A stretch of 64,000 bases of DNA from Streptomyces sp. NBC_00154 (GTDB lineage: Bacteria; Actinomycetota; Actinomycetes; Streptomycetales; Streptomycetaceae), in assembly GCF_026342835.1 (NCBI RefSeq), contig NZ_JAPEMI010000001.1:1122501-1186500 (forward strand), given 5' to 3'. Shown piece after piece: positions 44,813-54,799 of the stretch. A program made the translations under genes and the position numbers. Position 1 is the stretch's first letter, and each line of letters begins with the position of its first letter. Below the pieces are notes generated by a model that saw nothing but the letters and a program-made list of their open reading frames with translations, did no database searches and was not told where the DNA came from.

Positions 44813-47800
44813 TCAGCCTCGCGGCTTCTCGCGCATCTCGTACGTCGCAATGACGTCGTCGATCTTGATGTCGTTGAAGTTTCCGAGGTTGATACCGCCC
44901 TCGAAGCCTTCGCGGATCTCGGTGACGTCGTCCTTGAAGCGACGCAGACCGGAGATGTTGAGGTTCTCCGCGATGACCTTGCCATCGCGCAGCAGGCGCG
45001 CCTTGGTGTTGCGCTTGACCTCGCCGGACCGGACCAGCACACCGGCGATGTTGCCCAGCTTGGACGAGCGGAAGATCTCGCGGATCTCCGCCGTGCCGAG
45101 CTCGACCTCTTCGTACTCCGGCTTGAGCATGCCCTTGAGGGCCGCTTCGATCTCTTCGATCGCCTGGTAGATGACCGAGTAGTACCGGACGTCCACGCCT
45201 TCGCGCTCGGCCATCTGCTGCGCACGCCCTGCGGCGCGCACATTGAAGCCGATCACGATGGCGTCGGAGCCGGTGGCCAGGTCGATGTCCGACTCGGTGA
45301 CCGCACCCACACCGCGGTGCAGGACCCGGATGTCGACCTCGTCACCGACGTCGAGCTGGAGCAGCGAGGACTCGAGAGCCTCCACCGAACCGGACGCGTC
45401 GCCCTTGATGATGAGGTTGAGTTCCTGGACCAGACCGGCCTTGAGCGCCTCGTCCAGGTTCTCCAGGGAGAACCGGACACCCTTGCGGGCGAAGTTGGCG
45501 TTGCGCTCACGAGCGGCACGCTTCTCGGCGATCTGACGGGCCGTACGGTCCTCGTCGACCACCAGGAAGTTGTCGCCGGCGCCCGGGACGTTGGTGAGAC
45601 CGAGGACGAGGACGGGGGTCGACGGACCCGCTTCCTCGACGTTCTCACCCTTGTCGTCGAGCATCGCGCGGACTCGGCCGTACGCGTCGCCGACCACCAT
45701 CGTGTCGCCGACCCGCAGGGTGCCTCGCTGGACCAGGACGGTCGCAACGGCACCGCGGCCGCGGTCGAGGTGGGACTCGATCGCAATACCCTGCGCGTCC
45801 TGCTCCGGGTTGGCCCGCAGGTCGAGCGAGGCGTCGGCGGTGAGGACGACAGCCTCCAGAAGAGCCTCGATGTTGAGGCCCTGCTTGGCGGAGATGTCGA
45901 CGAACATCGTGTCGCCGCCGTACTCCTCGGCCACCAGACCGAACTCGGTGAGCTGACCGCGCACCTTGGTCGGGTCGGCACCCTCGACGTCGATCTTGTT
46001 GACCGCGACCACGATCGGCACGTCGGCCGCCTTGGCGTGGTTCAGCGCCTCGATCGTCTGGGGCATCACACCGTCGTTCGCCGCCACCACGAGGATCGCG
46101 ATGTCGGTGGACTTCGCACCACGGGCACGCATGGCGGTGAACGCCTCGTGACCCGGGGTGTCGATGAAGGTGATCCTGCGGTCCTCACCGTTGACCTCGG
46201 AGGAGACCTGGTACGCACCGATGTGCTGCGTGATGCCGCCGGCCTCGCCCGCAACGACGTTCGTCTTGCGGATCGCGTCCAGCAGTCGGGTCTTACCGTG
46301 GTCGACGTGACCCATGACGGTCACGACCGGCGGACGCGAGACCAGAGCCTCTTCGCCGCCCTCGTCCTCGCCGAACTCGATGTCGAAGGACTCGAGCAGC
46401 TCGCGGTCCTCCTCCTCCGGGCTGACGATCTCGAGGATGTAGTTCATCTCGTCGGCCAGCAGCTTCAGAGTCTCGTCGGAGACGGACTGCGTGGCAGTGA
46501 CCATCTCGCCGAGGTTCATCATCACGGCGACGAGCGACGCCGGGTTGGCGTTGATCTTCTCCGCGAAGTCGGTGAGGGAGGCACCGCGCGACAGCCGGAC
46601 AGCCTGTCCGTTGCCGCGAGGCAGCATGACGCCGCCCACCGACGGGGCCTGCATGGCCTCGTACTCCTGGCGCCTCTGCCGCTTCGACTTGCGACCACGA
46701 CGCGCGGGACCGCCGGGACGGCCGAACGCACCCTGTGTGCCACCACGGCCACCGGGGCCGCCGGGGCGTCCACCGAAGCCGGGACGACCGCCGAAGCCGC
46801 CGCCACCACCGGGACGGCCTGCGCCGCCACCGCCACCGCCGCCACCGGGACGACCGGCGAAACCGCCGCCACCGCCACCGGGACCGGCCGGACGGCCGGC
46901 GAAGCCGCCGCCGGGACGACCTGCACCGCCACCGCCACCGGGACGGCCTGCGCCGCCACCGGGACCACGGCCACCGCCGGGGCCACCACCGGGACGCGGG
47001 CCGGCAGCGGGACGCTGCGGCATCATGCCGGGGTTCGGACGGTTACCACCGGGCGCACCGCCCGGACGCGGAGCCTGCGGACGGGGCATGCCGCCCGGAG
47101 TCGGACGGGCACCGCCCTGACCCTGCGGACGCGGGGCGCCACCGGGGCCGCCCTGCGGACGCGAGGCGCCCGGACGCTCCTGGCCGCCACCGGAACGCGG
47201 GGCGCCACCGGGACGGGGTGCCTGCGGACGGGCCATGCCCGTCGAGCCACCGGAGGTGAAGGGATTGTTGCCCGGACGGGGACCCGCCGGACGGGAGCCG
47301 CCGGGGCGCGGGGCGCCCTGGCCTGCGGGACGGGCCGGACGGTCGCCGCCACGGCCACCGTCACGCTCGCCGCCACGGCCACCGTCACGCTGACCGCCGG
47401 CCGGAGCCGGACGGGCGGGGCGAGGACCGGGGGTGGCACCCGCGGGACGCGGGGCCTGCTGCGGCGCGGCCGGCTGGGCCGGGGCCGGAGCGGAGAACTC
47501 TGCTGCGGGCACCGGGGTGACCGGAGCGGGCTTCGGCGCGGGCTTGGGACCCGGACGCGGGCCCGCCGACGGCGCGGAAGGCGCGGCAGCGGAAGGGGTG
47601 CTGCCGGGGGCCTCGGCTGCGGCCGGCTTGGGGGCCGGGGCGCCGGGCTTCGGGGCAGCGGGACGTGCCGCAGCGGCCGGGGAGGGCGCTGCGGGCTTTA
47701 CGGGCGCGGCCTTGCGAGGCGCGCCAGGCTTCGCAGCGGACTTGCCGGCGTTGCCGCCGGGCCCCTGCAGTGCGTCAGTCAACTTGCGTACAACCGGCGC

Positions 47801-47917
47801 CTCGATCGTCGAGGACGCCGAACGGACGAATTCACCGAGTTCTTGGAGCTTGGCCATGACGACCTTGCTCTCGACGCCGAACTCCTTGGCGAGTTCGTAT
47901 ACCCGGACCTTAGCCAC
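44813..47917 (-). CDS. infB: Translation initiation factor IF-2
   Basis: GTPase that brings initiator tRNA to the 30S subunit and promotes subunit joining. 1034 residues. The N-terminus begins [18 protein letters not shown] (IF2_N), then about 350 residues of Pro/Ala and Gly/Arg-rich low complexity. A second IF2_N region (near 430) precedes the G domain with [11 protein letters not shown] (about 537-547), DTPGHEAF and NKID; domains II-IV follow to the C-terminus. GTG at 47917 with AAGGAG seven bases upstream. The long glycine-rich linker is typical of Streptomyces IF-2 and absent from many bacteria. Confidence 0.97.
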   Translation of the reverse strand: MAKVRVYELAKEFGVESKVVMAKLQELGEFVRSASSTIEAPVVRKLTDALQGPGGNAGKSAAKPGAPRKAAPVKPAAPSPAAAARPAAPKPGAPAPKPAAAEAPGSTPSAAAPSAPSAGPRPGPKPAPKPAPVTPVPAAEFSAPAPAQPAAPQQAPRPAGATPGPRPARPAPAGGQRDGGRGGERDGGRGGDRPARPAGQGAPRPGGSRPAGPRPGNNPFTSGGSTGMARPQAPRPGGAPRSGGGQERPGASRPQGGPGGAPRPQGQGGARPTPGGMPRPQAPRPGGAPGGNRPNPGMMPQRPAAGPRPGGGPGGGRGPGGGAGRPGGGGGAGRPGGGFAGRPAGPGGGGGGFAGRPGGGGGGGGAGRPGGGGGFGGRPGFGGRPGGPGGRGGTQGAFGRPGGPARRGRKSKRQRRQEYEAMQAPSVGGVMLPRGNGQAVRLSRGASLTDFAEKINANPASLVAVMMNLGEMVTATQSVSDETLKLLADEMNYILEIVSPEEEDRELLESFDIEFGEDEGGEEALVSRPPVVTVMGHVDHGKTRLLDAIRKTNVVAGEAGGITQHIGAYQVSSEVNGEDRRITFIDTPGHEAFTAMRARGAKSTDIAILVVAANDGVMPQTIEALNHAKAADVPIVVAVNKIDVEGADPTKVRGQLTEFGLVAEEYGGDTMFVDISAKQGLNIEALLEAVVLTADASLDLRANPEQDAQGIAIESHLDRGRGAVATVLVQRGTLRVGDTMVVGDAYGRVRAMLDDKGENVEEAGPSTPVLVLGLTNVPGAGDNFLVVDEDRTARQIAEKRAARERNANFARKGVRFSLENLDEALKAGLVQELNLIIKGDASGSVEALESSLLQLDVGDEVDIRVLHRGVGAVTESDIDLATGSDAIVIGFNVRAAGRAQQMAEREGVDVRYYSVIYQAIEEIEAALKGMLKPEYEEVELGTAEIREIFRSSKLGNIAGVLVRSGEVKRNTKARLLRDGKVIAENLNISGLRRFKDDVTEIREGFEGGINLGNFNDIKIDDVIATYEMREKPRG
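46738..47010 (-). repeat. Glycine/arginine-rich coding repeat in infB
   Basis: Tandem degenerate units of GGN-rich codons (on the plus strand CCGCCACC-type repeats) encode [14 protein letters not shown] units of IF-2, residues about 300-395. Such DNA is prone to length variation between strains. Confidence 0.75.
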
Positions 47918-48066
47918 TTCGCTCCTTTTAGGTCCGGGTTACCGCCGGACCGTCGCTACTTCATGGGCGTACTCATCGCGTACTCATCGAGTGCTCATCG
48001 CAATCTCGACCTACTTCCAACTCGCGAGGTACCTGACCGCACGGGGTCCCGTGCCGTTCTCGTTTC

Positions 48067-48345
48067 TTACGGTGTCACCCGCTCGACGTACCGCTGCACT
48101 TCCGCGGAATCGAGCGGCCCCTTGGCCTTGAAGGCCCGGGGGAATGCCCGGCGGCGAACCGCCAGGTCCAGACAGACAGTGACGGGGTGCACATATGCAC
48201 CCCGGCCGGGCAGCGTACCGCGAGGATCGGGGACGCATGCATCCTCGTCCACCGCGATGCGCAGCAGCTCGCTCTTGGCCGCTCGCTCCCGGCATCCCAC
48301 ACAGGTTCGCTCAGGGCAAGCGCGGGCGTGCGTCCGGCCAGACAC
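48067..48345 (-). CDS. YlxR family RNA-binding protein (DUF448)
   Basis: A 92-residue protein between nusA and infB. CVGCRERAAKSELLRI (with CxxC) near residues 15-30, and GRGAYVHP near 47-54, are the YlxR signature. GTG at 48345 with GAGG at a long spacing; a short leader is possible. Known structure suggests RNA binding; role unsettled. Spacing to infB is 149 bases, with no clear terminator. Confidence 0.9.
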   Translation of the reverse strand: MSGRTHARACPERTCVGCRERAAKSELLRIAVDEDACVPDPRGTLPGRGAYVHPVTVCLDLAVRRRAFPRAFKAKGPLDSAEVQRYVERVTP

Positions 48346-48496
48346 GGTTAAGTCTACCTCCCCGCACCGACCTCACCCCTTTGGGGCAAAAATCGAACGG
48401 ATGTTGTCGTGTTCTCAGCGGCATGGAGCGGTGGATCTATTCCCCGGGGCCCATGTCGGTCCCGTGCTCCTGACCGTTTCGGGTCCATTTCCCGGA

Positions 48497-48549
48497 CCGG
48501 ACGGGTCCACCGTCCGGACGGGCGCCGGTCCACTCCTCGGACCGGCGCC
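48497..48549 (-). terminator. Tandem hairpins after nusA
   Basis: A perfect 11-bp stem GGCGCCGGTCC/GGACCGGCGCC (48521-48531 and 48539-48549) begins 18 bases past the nusA stop. A further 8-bp stem CCGGACGG/CCGTCCGG (48497-48504 and 48510-48517) follows. They probably terminate or attenuate before ylxR. The 222-base gap holds no gene. Confidence 0.65.
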
Positions 48550-48567
48550 GGCCGATTCCGTACCGGA

Positions 48568-49608
48568 TCAGAGCCGGTCGGACCGCTCGCGGGCGCGCTC
48601 GGCCCGCTCCCGGTCGGCGATGTCCCGCTCGGCGTCGGTCTCGGTGTCCGGGCGGATGTCGATGCGCCAGCCGGTGAGGCGGGCGGCGAGGCGGGCGTTC
48701 TGCCCCTCCTTGCCGATGGCCAGGGACAGCTGGTAGTCGGGGACGGTGACCCGGGCGGACCGCGCCCCGAGGTCCACGACCTCGACCTTGCTCACACGGG
48801 CGGGCGACAGTGCGTTGGCGACCATCTCTGCCGGGTCGTCCGACCAGTCCACGATGTCGATCTTCTCGCCGTGCAGTTCGGCCATGACATTGCGGACACG
48901 GCCACCCATCGGGCCGATGCAGGCACCCTTGGCGTTCAGGCCCGAGCGGGTCGAGCGGACCGCGATCTTGGTGCGGTGGCCTGCCTCGCGGGCGATCGCG
49001 CAGATCTCGACGGAACCGTCTGCGATCTCCGGGACCTCCAGCGCGAAGAGCTTCTTGACCAGGCTGGGGTGGGTCCGGGACAGGGTCACGGACGGACCGC
49101 GCACACCCTTGGCGACCCGTACGACATACGAACGAAGCCGCAGACCGTGCGTGTACTCCTCGCCCGGCACCTGCTCCTGCACCGGCAGGATCGCTTCCAG
49201 CTTGCCGATGTCGACCAGGACGTTCTTCGGGTCCTTGCCCTGCTGGACGACGCCGGTGACGACATCGCCCTCGTGGCCCGCGTACTCGCCGAACGTCTTG
49301 TCGTCCTCGGCGTCACGCAGCCGCTGCAGGATGACCTGCTTGGCGGTCGTCGCGGCGATCCGGCCGAAGCCGGACGGGGTGTCGTCGAACTCCTTGGGCT
49401 CCTGGCCCTCTTCGAGGTCGGCCGGGTCCTCCTTCGCCCACACCGTCACATGGCCACGCTCGTTGAGCTCCACACGCGCGCGGCGGTAGCTCCCGTCGGT
49501 GCGGTGGTAGGCGATGAGGAGGGCCGACTCGATCGCCTCGACGAGCACGTCGAAGGGGATCTCCTTGTCCTGTGCCAAGCCCTTCAAGAGCTTCACATCG
49601 ATGTCCAC
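48568..49608 (-). CDS. nusA: Transcription termination/antitermination factor NusA
   Basis: RNA polymerase-binding factor that controls pausing, termination and antitermination. 346 residues: an N-terminal polymerase-binding domain, an S1 domain (near 130-200, [12 protein letters not shown]), and two KH domains ([25 protein letters not shown] region and [20 protein letters not shown]). No C-terminal acidic repeat, typical for actinobacteria. GTG at 49608, two bases after the rimP stop. Confidence 0.96.
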   Translation of the reverse strand: MDIDVKLLKGLAQDKEIPFDVLVEAIESALLIAYHRTDGSYRRARVELNERGHVTVWAKEDPADLEEGQEPKEFDDTPSGFGRIAATTAKQVILQRLRDAEDDKTFGEYAGHEGDVVTGVVQQGKDPKNVLVDIGKLEAILPVQEQVPGEEYTHGLRLRSYVVRVAKGVRGPSVTLSRTHPSLVKKLFALEVPEIADGSVEICAIAREAGHRTKIAVRSTRSGLNAKGACIGPMGGRVRNVMAELHGEKIDIVDWSDDPAEMVANALSPARVSKVEVVDLGARSARVTVPDYQLSLAIGKEGQNARLAARLTGWRIDIRPDTETDAERDIADRERAERARERSDRL

Positions 49609-49610
49609 GG

Positions 49611-50117
49611 CTACGCCTCCTCTTCCTTCTTGTCCTTGCGGTTGAATTCGATCTCCACGCGCGCCTTGGCGATCTCGTCGAAGGCGACCCGGCGGGAAGT
49701 GGGCCTGCGGCCCTTGACGCCAGGCACTTCGAGGTCCAGCCCGTCGTCGTCGACCGCGATGATGCGGGCCACCAGTTCGCCGGCAGCTCCCTCGGCGGCC
49801 AGCTGCAGCTTGACCAGGCGGCCGGTGGCGCGTACGTAGTGGCGATGCTCCGTCAGCGGACGGTCGGCACCGGGAGAGCTCACTTCGAGGACGTACTCGT
49901 CCTCCCCCATCGCGTCGGTCTCGTCGAGCTTCTCGGAGATCGCGCGGCTCAGCTCGGCGCAGGCGTCGAGCTCCACGCCCTCGTCCGAATCCACGATGAT
50001 GCGCAGCACACGGCGGCGGCCGGCCCGGGACACCTCGATCTCCTCGAGATCCAGCTCCTTGGCGCTGACGAGCGGTTCGAGCAGCCCGCGCAGCCTCTCG
50101 CTCTGGGTGGTGCTCAT
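49611..50117 (-). CDS. rimP: Ribosome maturation factor RimP
   Basis: Assembly factor for the 30S subunit. 168 residues with the family core [24 protein letters not shown] near residues 79-102 and [14 protein letters not shown] strand upstream. First gene of the nusA-infB operon, two bases before nusA. ATG at 50117. Confidence 0.95.
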   Translation of the reverse strand: MSTTQSERLRGLLEPLVSAKELDLEEIEVSRAGRRRVLRIIVDSDEGVELDACAELSRAISEKLDETDAMGEDEYVLEVSSPGADRPLTEHRHYVRATGRLVKLQLAAEGAAGELVARIIAVDDDGLDLEVPGVKGRRPTSRRVAFDEIAKARVEIEFNRKDKKEEEA

Positions 50118-50248
50118 CCGGGTGACTCCTCGGCCGCGTGTGCTGTTGTGTGGTTCGTCGCGTGTCAGGTCAAAGGGTATCCGGTCCCGAGGGGTGTTGC
50201 CGTCCGCCGGCCGCTCAGCCGCGGGTACGCTCGCCTGCGGTGATCACT

Positions 50249-50275
50249 TCAGGACAGATCCTGTCAGGACAGATC
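50249..50275 (+). repeat. 12-bp direct repeat upstream of lipoprotein gene
   Basis: TCAGGACAGATC occurs twice (50249-50260 and 50264-50275, period 15), with GACAG-ATC-CTGTC forming an inverted pair across the junction. It is 20 bases before the next start codon and may be an operator or a leader structure. Confidence 0.45.
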
Positions 50276-50294
50276 GACACCCGAAGGAGAACAG

Positions 50295-50804
50295 GTGCGG
50301 CGCACGGGGACGACGCGCAGGGGTGCGCTCACCGCGACGGGGGCGATCGCCCTGGGGGCGGCGCTGACCGGCTGCGGGGACGGCGGCGGCAGGGAGGACA
50401 CCACGATTGCCGACGCGCAGGCCGCTGCGGCCCAGGTGGAGAAGACCTTGCGGATGACGGCCGCCACGACGAGCCGGAACCTGCTCGTCCAGTATGACCA
50501 GGTCGTCAAGGCGCATCCGAAGACCGAGGCCGGACTCACACCGCTGCGGGACGCCGTGCAGGCACACACGACGGCGCTGGCGCAGGGCGAGGGCGGGGCG
50601 CTCGCCCTCTCGCGCCCGCCCGCCGCCGATGCGAGGGCCGCCGTCAAAGATCTGGCCGCGGCGGAGCGCCGTACCGCCGACGCCCATACGGCGACGCTCC
50701 TGAAGGCCCCTCCGGAGCTGGCCCGGCTGCTGGCGTCGATCGCCGCGGCGGGCGCCGCCCATGCCTACCTGCTGACCGAGCTGGCCAAGGAGACCTCGTC
50801 ATGA
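50295..50804 (+). CDS. Putative lipoprotein, helical
   Basis: 169-residue secreted lipoprotein. The N-terminus MRRTGTTRRGALTATGAIALGAALTGC has a twin-arginine-like positive start and a lipobox ending at Cys27. The rest is helical and Ala-rich, with no known catalytic motif. GTG at 50295 with AAGGAG five bases upstream. Its stop overlaps the next gene by four bases (ATGA). First gene of a three-gene plus-strand unit, divergent from rimP. Confidence 0.82.
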   Translation: MRRTGTTRRGALTATGAIALGAALTGCGDGGGREDTTIADAQAAAAQVEKTLRMTAATTSRNLLVQYDQVVKAHPKTEAGLTPLRDAVQAHTTALAQGEGGALALSRPPAADARAAVKDLAAAERRTADAHTATLLKAPPELARLLASIAAAGAAHAYLLTELAKETSS

Positions 50805-51310
50805 GCGCGCAGACGCTGCAGGCGGCGCAGGCATCGCTGGCCGCCGAACATGCGGCGGTGTACGGGTACGGGGTGGTCGGCGGCCGGGTCTCCGACGGCC
50901 GCCGGGCGGAGGCCACGGCGGCTTACCACGCGCACCGGGCCCGGCGCGACGCGCTGGTGCGGACCGTACAGGACCTGGGCGGTGAGCCGGTCGCCGCGGA
51001 TTCCGCGTACGCTCTGCCGTTCGCGGTGCCGGACTCGGCGGCGGCGGTGAAGCTCGCCGCACTGCTGGAGGACCGGATCGCGGACGTCTACTCCGATCTC
51101 GTACGGGCTGCCGGAGGGCCGCTCAGGCGAGAGGCGGCGGATGCGCTGCGGGAGGCCGCGGTGCGTGCGGTCCGCTGGCGGGGCAGCGGCGTAACCTTTC
51201 CCGGGCTTGCCGAGCGGTCCGCCGACGGAACCACCGGGACGCACCGGCCGACCGGGACCGATGCGACGGCAGGGACCACTGCGAAGGCCGGGGCGGGTCC
51301 GACGCACTGA
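50801..51310 (+). CDS. Ferritin-like domain protein (DUF4439)
   Basis: 169 residues. A four-helix-bundle pattern with AEHAAVYGYGVVGGR near residues 14-28 and a second helix AAYHAHRARRDAL matches the DUF4439 ferritin-like family common in actinobacteria. A Thr/Gly/Ala tail of about 35 residues is disordered. It is translationally coupled to the lipoprotein gene. Whether it binds iron is unclear, because only part of the E...H ligand set is obvious to the eye. Confidence 0.82.
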   Translation: MSAQTLQAAQASLAAEHAAVYGYGVVGGRVSDGRRAEATAAYHAHRARRDALVRTVQDLGGEPVAADSAYALPFAVPDSAAAVKLAALLEDRIADVYSDLVRAAGGPLRREAADALREAAVRAVRWRGSGVTFPGLAERSADGTTGTHRPTGTDATAGTTAKAGAGPTH

Positions 51311-51339
51311 AGAAGGCTCTGAAAGGGAACACAGCACGT

Positions 51340-52242
51340 ATGGGTTTTGAACCGCCGCAGCGTCTGGTGCGAGCGCTGGGCGAGGTGTACGGGGAACCGG
51401 CCGCCGCCGACTGGCTCGCGCGGCTTCCCGCGCTGACCGCCGAGGCGCTGTCCGCGAACGGGCCGGAGCTGACCGTGGAGCGGGTGGCCGCGCCCGGTGG
51501 GCGCAGCAGCCTGGTTCTGCTGGTGCGGCGCTCCGACGGCACCCCGGCGGTGCTGAAGATTCCGGCCGGGGCCGCACCCGAGCTGGAAGGGGCGGCGCTG
51601 GCGCACTGGAACGGCTGGGGTGCGGTGCAGCTCGTCGGCTCCGACGGCGGCGCGCTGCTGCTGGAGCGGCTGCATCCCGAGGTGTCGCTGCGTTCGCTGC
51701 CGGAGGCGAAGGCGCTGCTGGAGGCGGCGGGGACGGTGCGGCGGCTGTGGGTCGAGCCGCCCGCCGGACACTCCTTCGAGACCGTCGAGGAGCGGACGGG
51801 CCGGCGGACGGAACCGATGCGGGCTGCCGCGAAGGCCGACCCGATGCTGGAACCGCTGGTCTCCGCGGCCCTGGCGGCTCGCGAGGAGCTCGTCGCCCAC
51901 TCCCCCGAAGTCCTGCTGCTGCACGGCAACTTCCGCCAGAGCAAGGTGCTGGCGGGCGAACGGGCGCCCTGGCTGACGGTCGGGCCGGAGCCGCTGGTCG
52001 GCGAGCGCGCCTACGACCTGGCGCGACTGGTGCGTGACCGGGTGGAGGACCTGATCGCGTCCCCCGGCGGGGCGGCGACCGCCCGCCGCCGGGTCAACAA
52101 GCTCGCGGATTCGCTGGATGTGGACCGGGAGAGGCTCCATGGCTGGACGCTGTTCCGTGCGGTGGAGTCGGGCACCCGCGCGCTGGCGGTCGGCCGTCGT
52201 CGGGAAGGCGAGCTGACCCTGGAGTTCGCGGGCTGGCTGTAG
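51340..52242 (+). CDS. Aminoglycoside phosphotransferase-like pseudokinase
   Basis: 300 residues with the fold of the APH/hydroxyurea-kinase family: N-lobe with AVLKIP (VAIK-like Lys near residue 70), C-lobe ending LVGERAYDLARLVRDR. The catalytic loop, normally HGDxxxxN, reads HGNFRQSK (residues 195-202): Asp to Asn197 and Asn to Lys. The metal-binding Asp, usually DP in LxIDPKP, is Gly215 in LTVGPEP. Three active-site residues are lost, so it is probably a non-catalytic binding protein. ATG at 51340, 29 bases after the ferritin-like gene. Confidence 0.82.
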   Translation: MGFEPPQRLVRALGEVYGEPAAADWLARLPALTAEALSANGPELTVERVAAPGGRSSLVLLVRRSDGTPAVLKIPAGAAPELEGAALAHWNGWGAVQLVGSDGGALLLERLHPEVSLRSLPEAKALLEAAGTVRRLWVEPPAGHSFETVEERTGRRTEPMRAAAKADPMLEPLVSAALAAREELVAHSPEVLLLHGNFRQSKVLAGERAPWLTVGPEPLVGERAYDLARLVRDRVEDLIASPGGAATARRRVNKLADSLDVDRERLHGWTLFRAVESGTRALAVGRRREGELTLEFAGWL

Positions 52243-52275
52243 CCGTCACGGCGAAGCCGCCCTGGGACGAACGGG

Positions 52276-52314
52276 CGAGGGCCCCCGCGCTGTCGGACAG
52301 CGCGGGGGCCCTCG
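52276..52314. terminator. Bidirectional terminator, cassette and proS
   Basis: A perfect 17-bp stem (arms 52276-52292 and 52298-52314) with a 5-base loop between convergent genes, 33 bases past the pseudokinase stop. Confidence 0.88.
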
Positions 52315-52330
52315 TCGGTCTGAGCGGGGG

Positions 52331-54031
52331 TCAGCCCTGCACGGTGAGACGGGCGATCGCCTCGTCGACCGTGAGCTCCTCGCGCTCGCCCGTACGGCGG
52401 TCCTTGAGCTCGAGGACGCCCTCGGCCGAACGGCGGCCCGCGACCAGGATCTTCGGCACACCGATCAGCTCGGCGTCGGTGAACTTCACACCGGGCGAGA
52501 CACCGGCGCGGTCGTCGACCAGGACCCGGACGCCCGCGGCGCCGAGCTTCTCGGCGACATCGAGGGCCAGCTCGGTCTGGAGCGCCTTGCCCGCGGCGAC
52601 GAGGTGGACGTCGGCCGGGGCGATCTCGCGCGGCCAGCACAGGCCCTGCTCGTCGGCGGTCTGCTCGGCGAGTGCGGCGACCGCGCGGGAGACGCCGATG
52701 CCGTACGAGCCCATGGTGACGCGGACGGGCTTGCCGTTCTGGCCGAGCACATCGAGCTGGAAGGCGTCCGCGAACTTGCGGCCCAGCTGGAAGATGTGGC
52801 CGATCTCGATGGCACGGTCCAGCTTGAGGCCGGCGCCGCACTTGGGGCACGGGTCGCCCGCCTCGACGACAACGACGTCGAGGTAGTCGTCGACCTCGAA
52901 GTCGCGGCCGCAGACGACGTTCTTGGCGTGGGTGTCGGGCTTGTTGGCGCCGGTGACCCAGGCGGTGCCGGGGGCGATGCGCGGGTCGGCGATGTAGCGG
53001 ACCTTCTCCAGGCCCTGCGGGCCGACGTAGCCGCGTACCAGGTCGGGACGGCCCACGAAGTCCTCACCGGTGACCAGCTCGACGACGGCCGGGGCCAGGT
53101 GCTCGCCGAGCTTGCCGAGGTCGACCTCGCGGTCGCCGGGGACGCCCACGGCCACGATCTCGCCGTCGACCTTGACCAGAAGGTTCTTCAGCGTCGCGGA
53201 GGCCGGGATCCCGAGGTGGGCGGCGAGCGTCTCGATGGTCGGGGTGTCCGGGGTGTCCAGCTCCTCGACGGGGCCGTGCGCCGAGCCGTCCACGGGGGTG
53301 GCCTTGAAGGTCACAGCCTCCGTGTTGGCCGCGTAGTCGCAGGCGGGGCAGTCGACGAAGGTGTCCTCGCCGGCCGGGGCGGGCGCCAGGAACTCCTCGG
53401 ACGCCGAGCCGCCCATCGCGCCGGAGACCGCGGAGACGATGCGGTGGTCGAGGCCGAGCCGCTCGAAGATGCGGATGTAGGCGGCGCGGTGCAGCTGGTA
53501 GGCCTCGATGAGGCCCTCGTCGGTGGTGTCGAAGGAGTACGAGTCCTTCATCTGGAACTCGCGACCGCGCAGCACACCGGCGCGGGGGCGGGCCTCGTCG
53601 CGGTACTTGGTCTGGATCTGGTACAGGATCACGGGCAGGTCCTTGTAGGACGTGATCTGATCCTTGACGACCTGGGTGAAGATCTCTTCGTGGGTGGGGC
53701 CGAGGAGGTACTCGGCGCCCTTGCGGTCCTTGAGCCTGAAGAGCAGGTCGCCGTACTCGTCGTAGCGGCCGCTCGCGTCGTACGACTCCTTGGGGAGCAG
53801 CGCCGGCAGCAGGACCTCCTGGCCGCCGATGGCGTCCATCTCCTCGCGCACGACGCGCGTGATGTTCTCCAGGACCTTCTTGCCCAGGGGCAGCCAGGTC
53901 CAGATTCCGGCGGCGGTGCGACGTACGTAACCGGCCCGGACGAGCAGCTTGTGGTTGAGCGTCTCGGCGTCCGCCGGGTCGTCGCGCAGTGTCTTGATCA
54001 TCAATCGGGACATGCGCTGGACCTGGGCCAT
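52331..54031 (-). CDS. proS: Prolyl-tRNA synthetase
   Basis: Class II aminoacyl-tRNA synthetase that charges tRNA-Pro. 566 residues, bacterial type with the editing insertion between motifs 2 and 3. Motif 1 ([21 protein letters not shown] in parts, near residue 65), motif 2 ([21 protein letters not shown], near 140) and motif 3 ([14 protein letters not shown], near 445) are present. ATG at 54031. Terminates at the hairpin at 52276-52314. Confidence 0.97.
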   Translation of the reverse strand: MAQVQRMSRLMIKTLRDDPADAETLNHKLLVRAGYVRRTAAGIWTWLPLGKKVLENITRVVREEMDAIGGQEVLLPALLPKESYDASGRYDEYGDLLFRLKDRKGAEYLLGPTHEEIFTQVVKDQITSYKDLPVILYQIQTKYRDEARPRAGVLRGREFQMKDSYSFDTTDEGLIEAYQLHRAAYIRIFERLGLDHRIVSAVSGAMGGSASEEFLAPAPAGEDTFVDCPACDYAANTEAVTFKATPVDGSAHGPVEELDTPDTPTIETLAAHLGIPASATLKNLLVKVDGEIVAVGVPGDREVDLGKLGEHLAPAVVELVTGEDFVGRPDLVRGYVGPQGLEKVRYIADPRIAPGTAWVTGANKPDTHAKNVVCGRDFEVDDYLDVVVVEAGDPCPKCGAGLKLDRAIEIGHIFQLGRKFADAFQLDVLGQNGKPVRVTMGSYGIGVSRAVAALAEQTADEQGLCWPREIAPADVHLVAAGKALQTELALDVAEKLGAAGVRVLVDDRAGVSPGVKFTDAELIGVPKILVAGRRSAEGVLELKDRRTGEREELTVDEAIARLTVQG

Positions 54032-54110
54032 GATGAACTCCTGCTCGGAAGGGTGATGTGCAGGAGGTTAGCCGGGTGGCACGGGCGGGCGGAAATCGAT
54101 TGACCCGGTC

Positions 54111-54680
54111 CTAGGCCCGACGGCGCAGCGGAAGAGGCGCTCCCATCACCGCGTACGGCTTGGGAGCGCTGGGAAACAGCACGTGTCGGGCCAGGTCCCG
54201 GTAGCCGAGCGTGCGATACAGACCACGCGCCGGGCTCTCCGTGTCGATGGCGGAGAGGATGGAACGGGGCTGGTCGACGGCGTCCGTGATGGTGGTGATC
54301 AGCGAGCGGCCGATGCCCTGGTTCTGGAACTCCGGGTGGACATGCAGTTCGGTGATCACGAACGAGTCGTCGAGCCAGTCCTCGGATCCGGTGGCGCGCA
54401 GATAGGGCTCGACGACGGTGGACCACCAGTGGCCGCGCTCGTTCGGCATGCCGTACACGAACCCGATGAGCCGGCCGGTCGCGGTGGTGGCTCCGAGGGC
54501 GCGGGCGCACGGGTGCTCCAGGTGTCTGAGGACGATGTGCCGACGTACGTCGACCTCGTTCCGCCCGAGGCCGAAGGCGACCGCCTGCACGGCAAGCGCC
54601 TCGTCCACGCGTGCGGCGAGATCGATCGGCCCGACCAGGACACTCGGAGTGTGGGCGCCGCCCCCGGAAACTGCTGCCAT
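54111..54680 (-). CDS. GNAT family N-acetyltransferase
   Basis: 189 residues. The acetyl-CoA loop is HVHPEFQNQGIGRSLITTI near residues 113-131, followed by the C-terminal strand and YRTLGYRD. ATG at 54680. It is 80 bases upstream of proS on the same strand, so cotranscription is possible. Substrate unknown; DEALAVQAVAFGLGRNEVDVR suggests a distinct N-terminal arm. Confidence 0.88.
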   Translation of the reverse strand: MAAVSGGGAHTPSVLVGPIDLAARVDEALAVQAVAFGLGRNEVDVRRHIVLRHLEHPCARALGATTATGRLIGFVYGMPNERGHWWSTVVEPYLRATGSEDWLDDSFVITELHVHPEFQNQGIGRSLITTITDAVDQPRSILSAIDTESPARGLYRTLGYRDLARHVLFPSAPKPYAVMGAPLPLRRRA

Positions 54681-54799
54681 GCGCCGAACCCTACTGTCCG
54701 CGCCGGGCTGCGGGATACGTGCCCGGGTCGGCCGGAGGACCTTCGGACGGGCCTGAGCGGTGCGTGGGGACCCGCCCGGAGCGGCTCCCTCCGGCGAGG

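Noticed and set aside
46738..47010. Short tandem repeats considered as CRISPR or minisatellite
   Set aside because: They are in-frame degenerate Gly/Arg codons of IF-2, without spacers or uniform units.
44660..48736. 1358-residue plus-strand open frame antisense to infB
   Set aside because: Its Thr/Gly/Ala-rich middle is the reverse complement of the IF-2 low-complexity repeat; no start signal and no family.
51340..52242. Antibiotic-resistance aminoglycoside phosphotransferase
   Set aside because: Catalytic and metal-binding aspartates are missing and the genomic context is core, so a resistance role is not supported.
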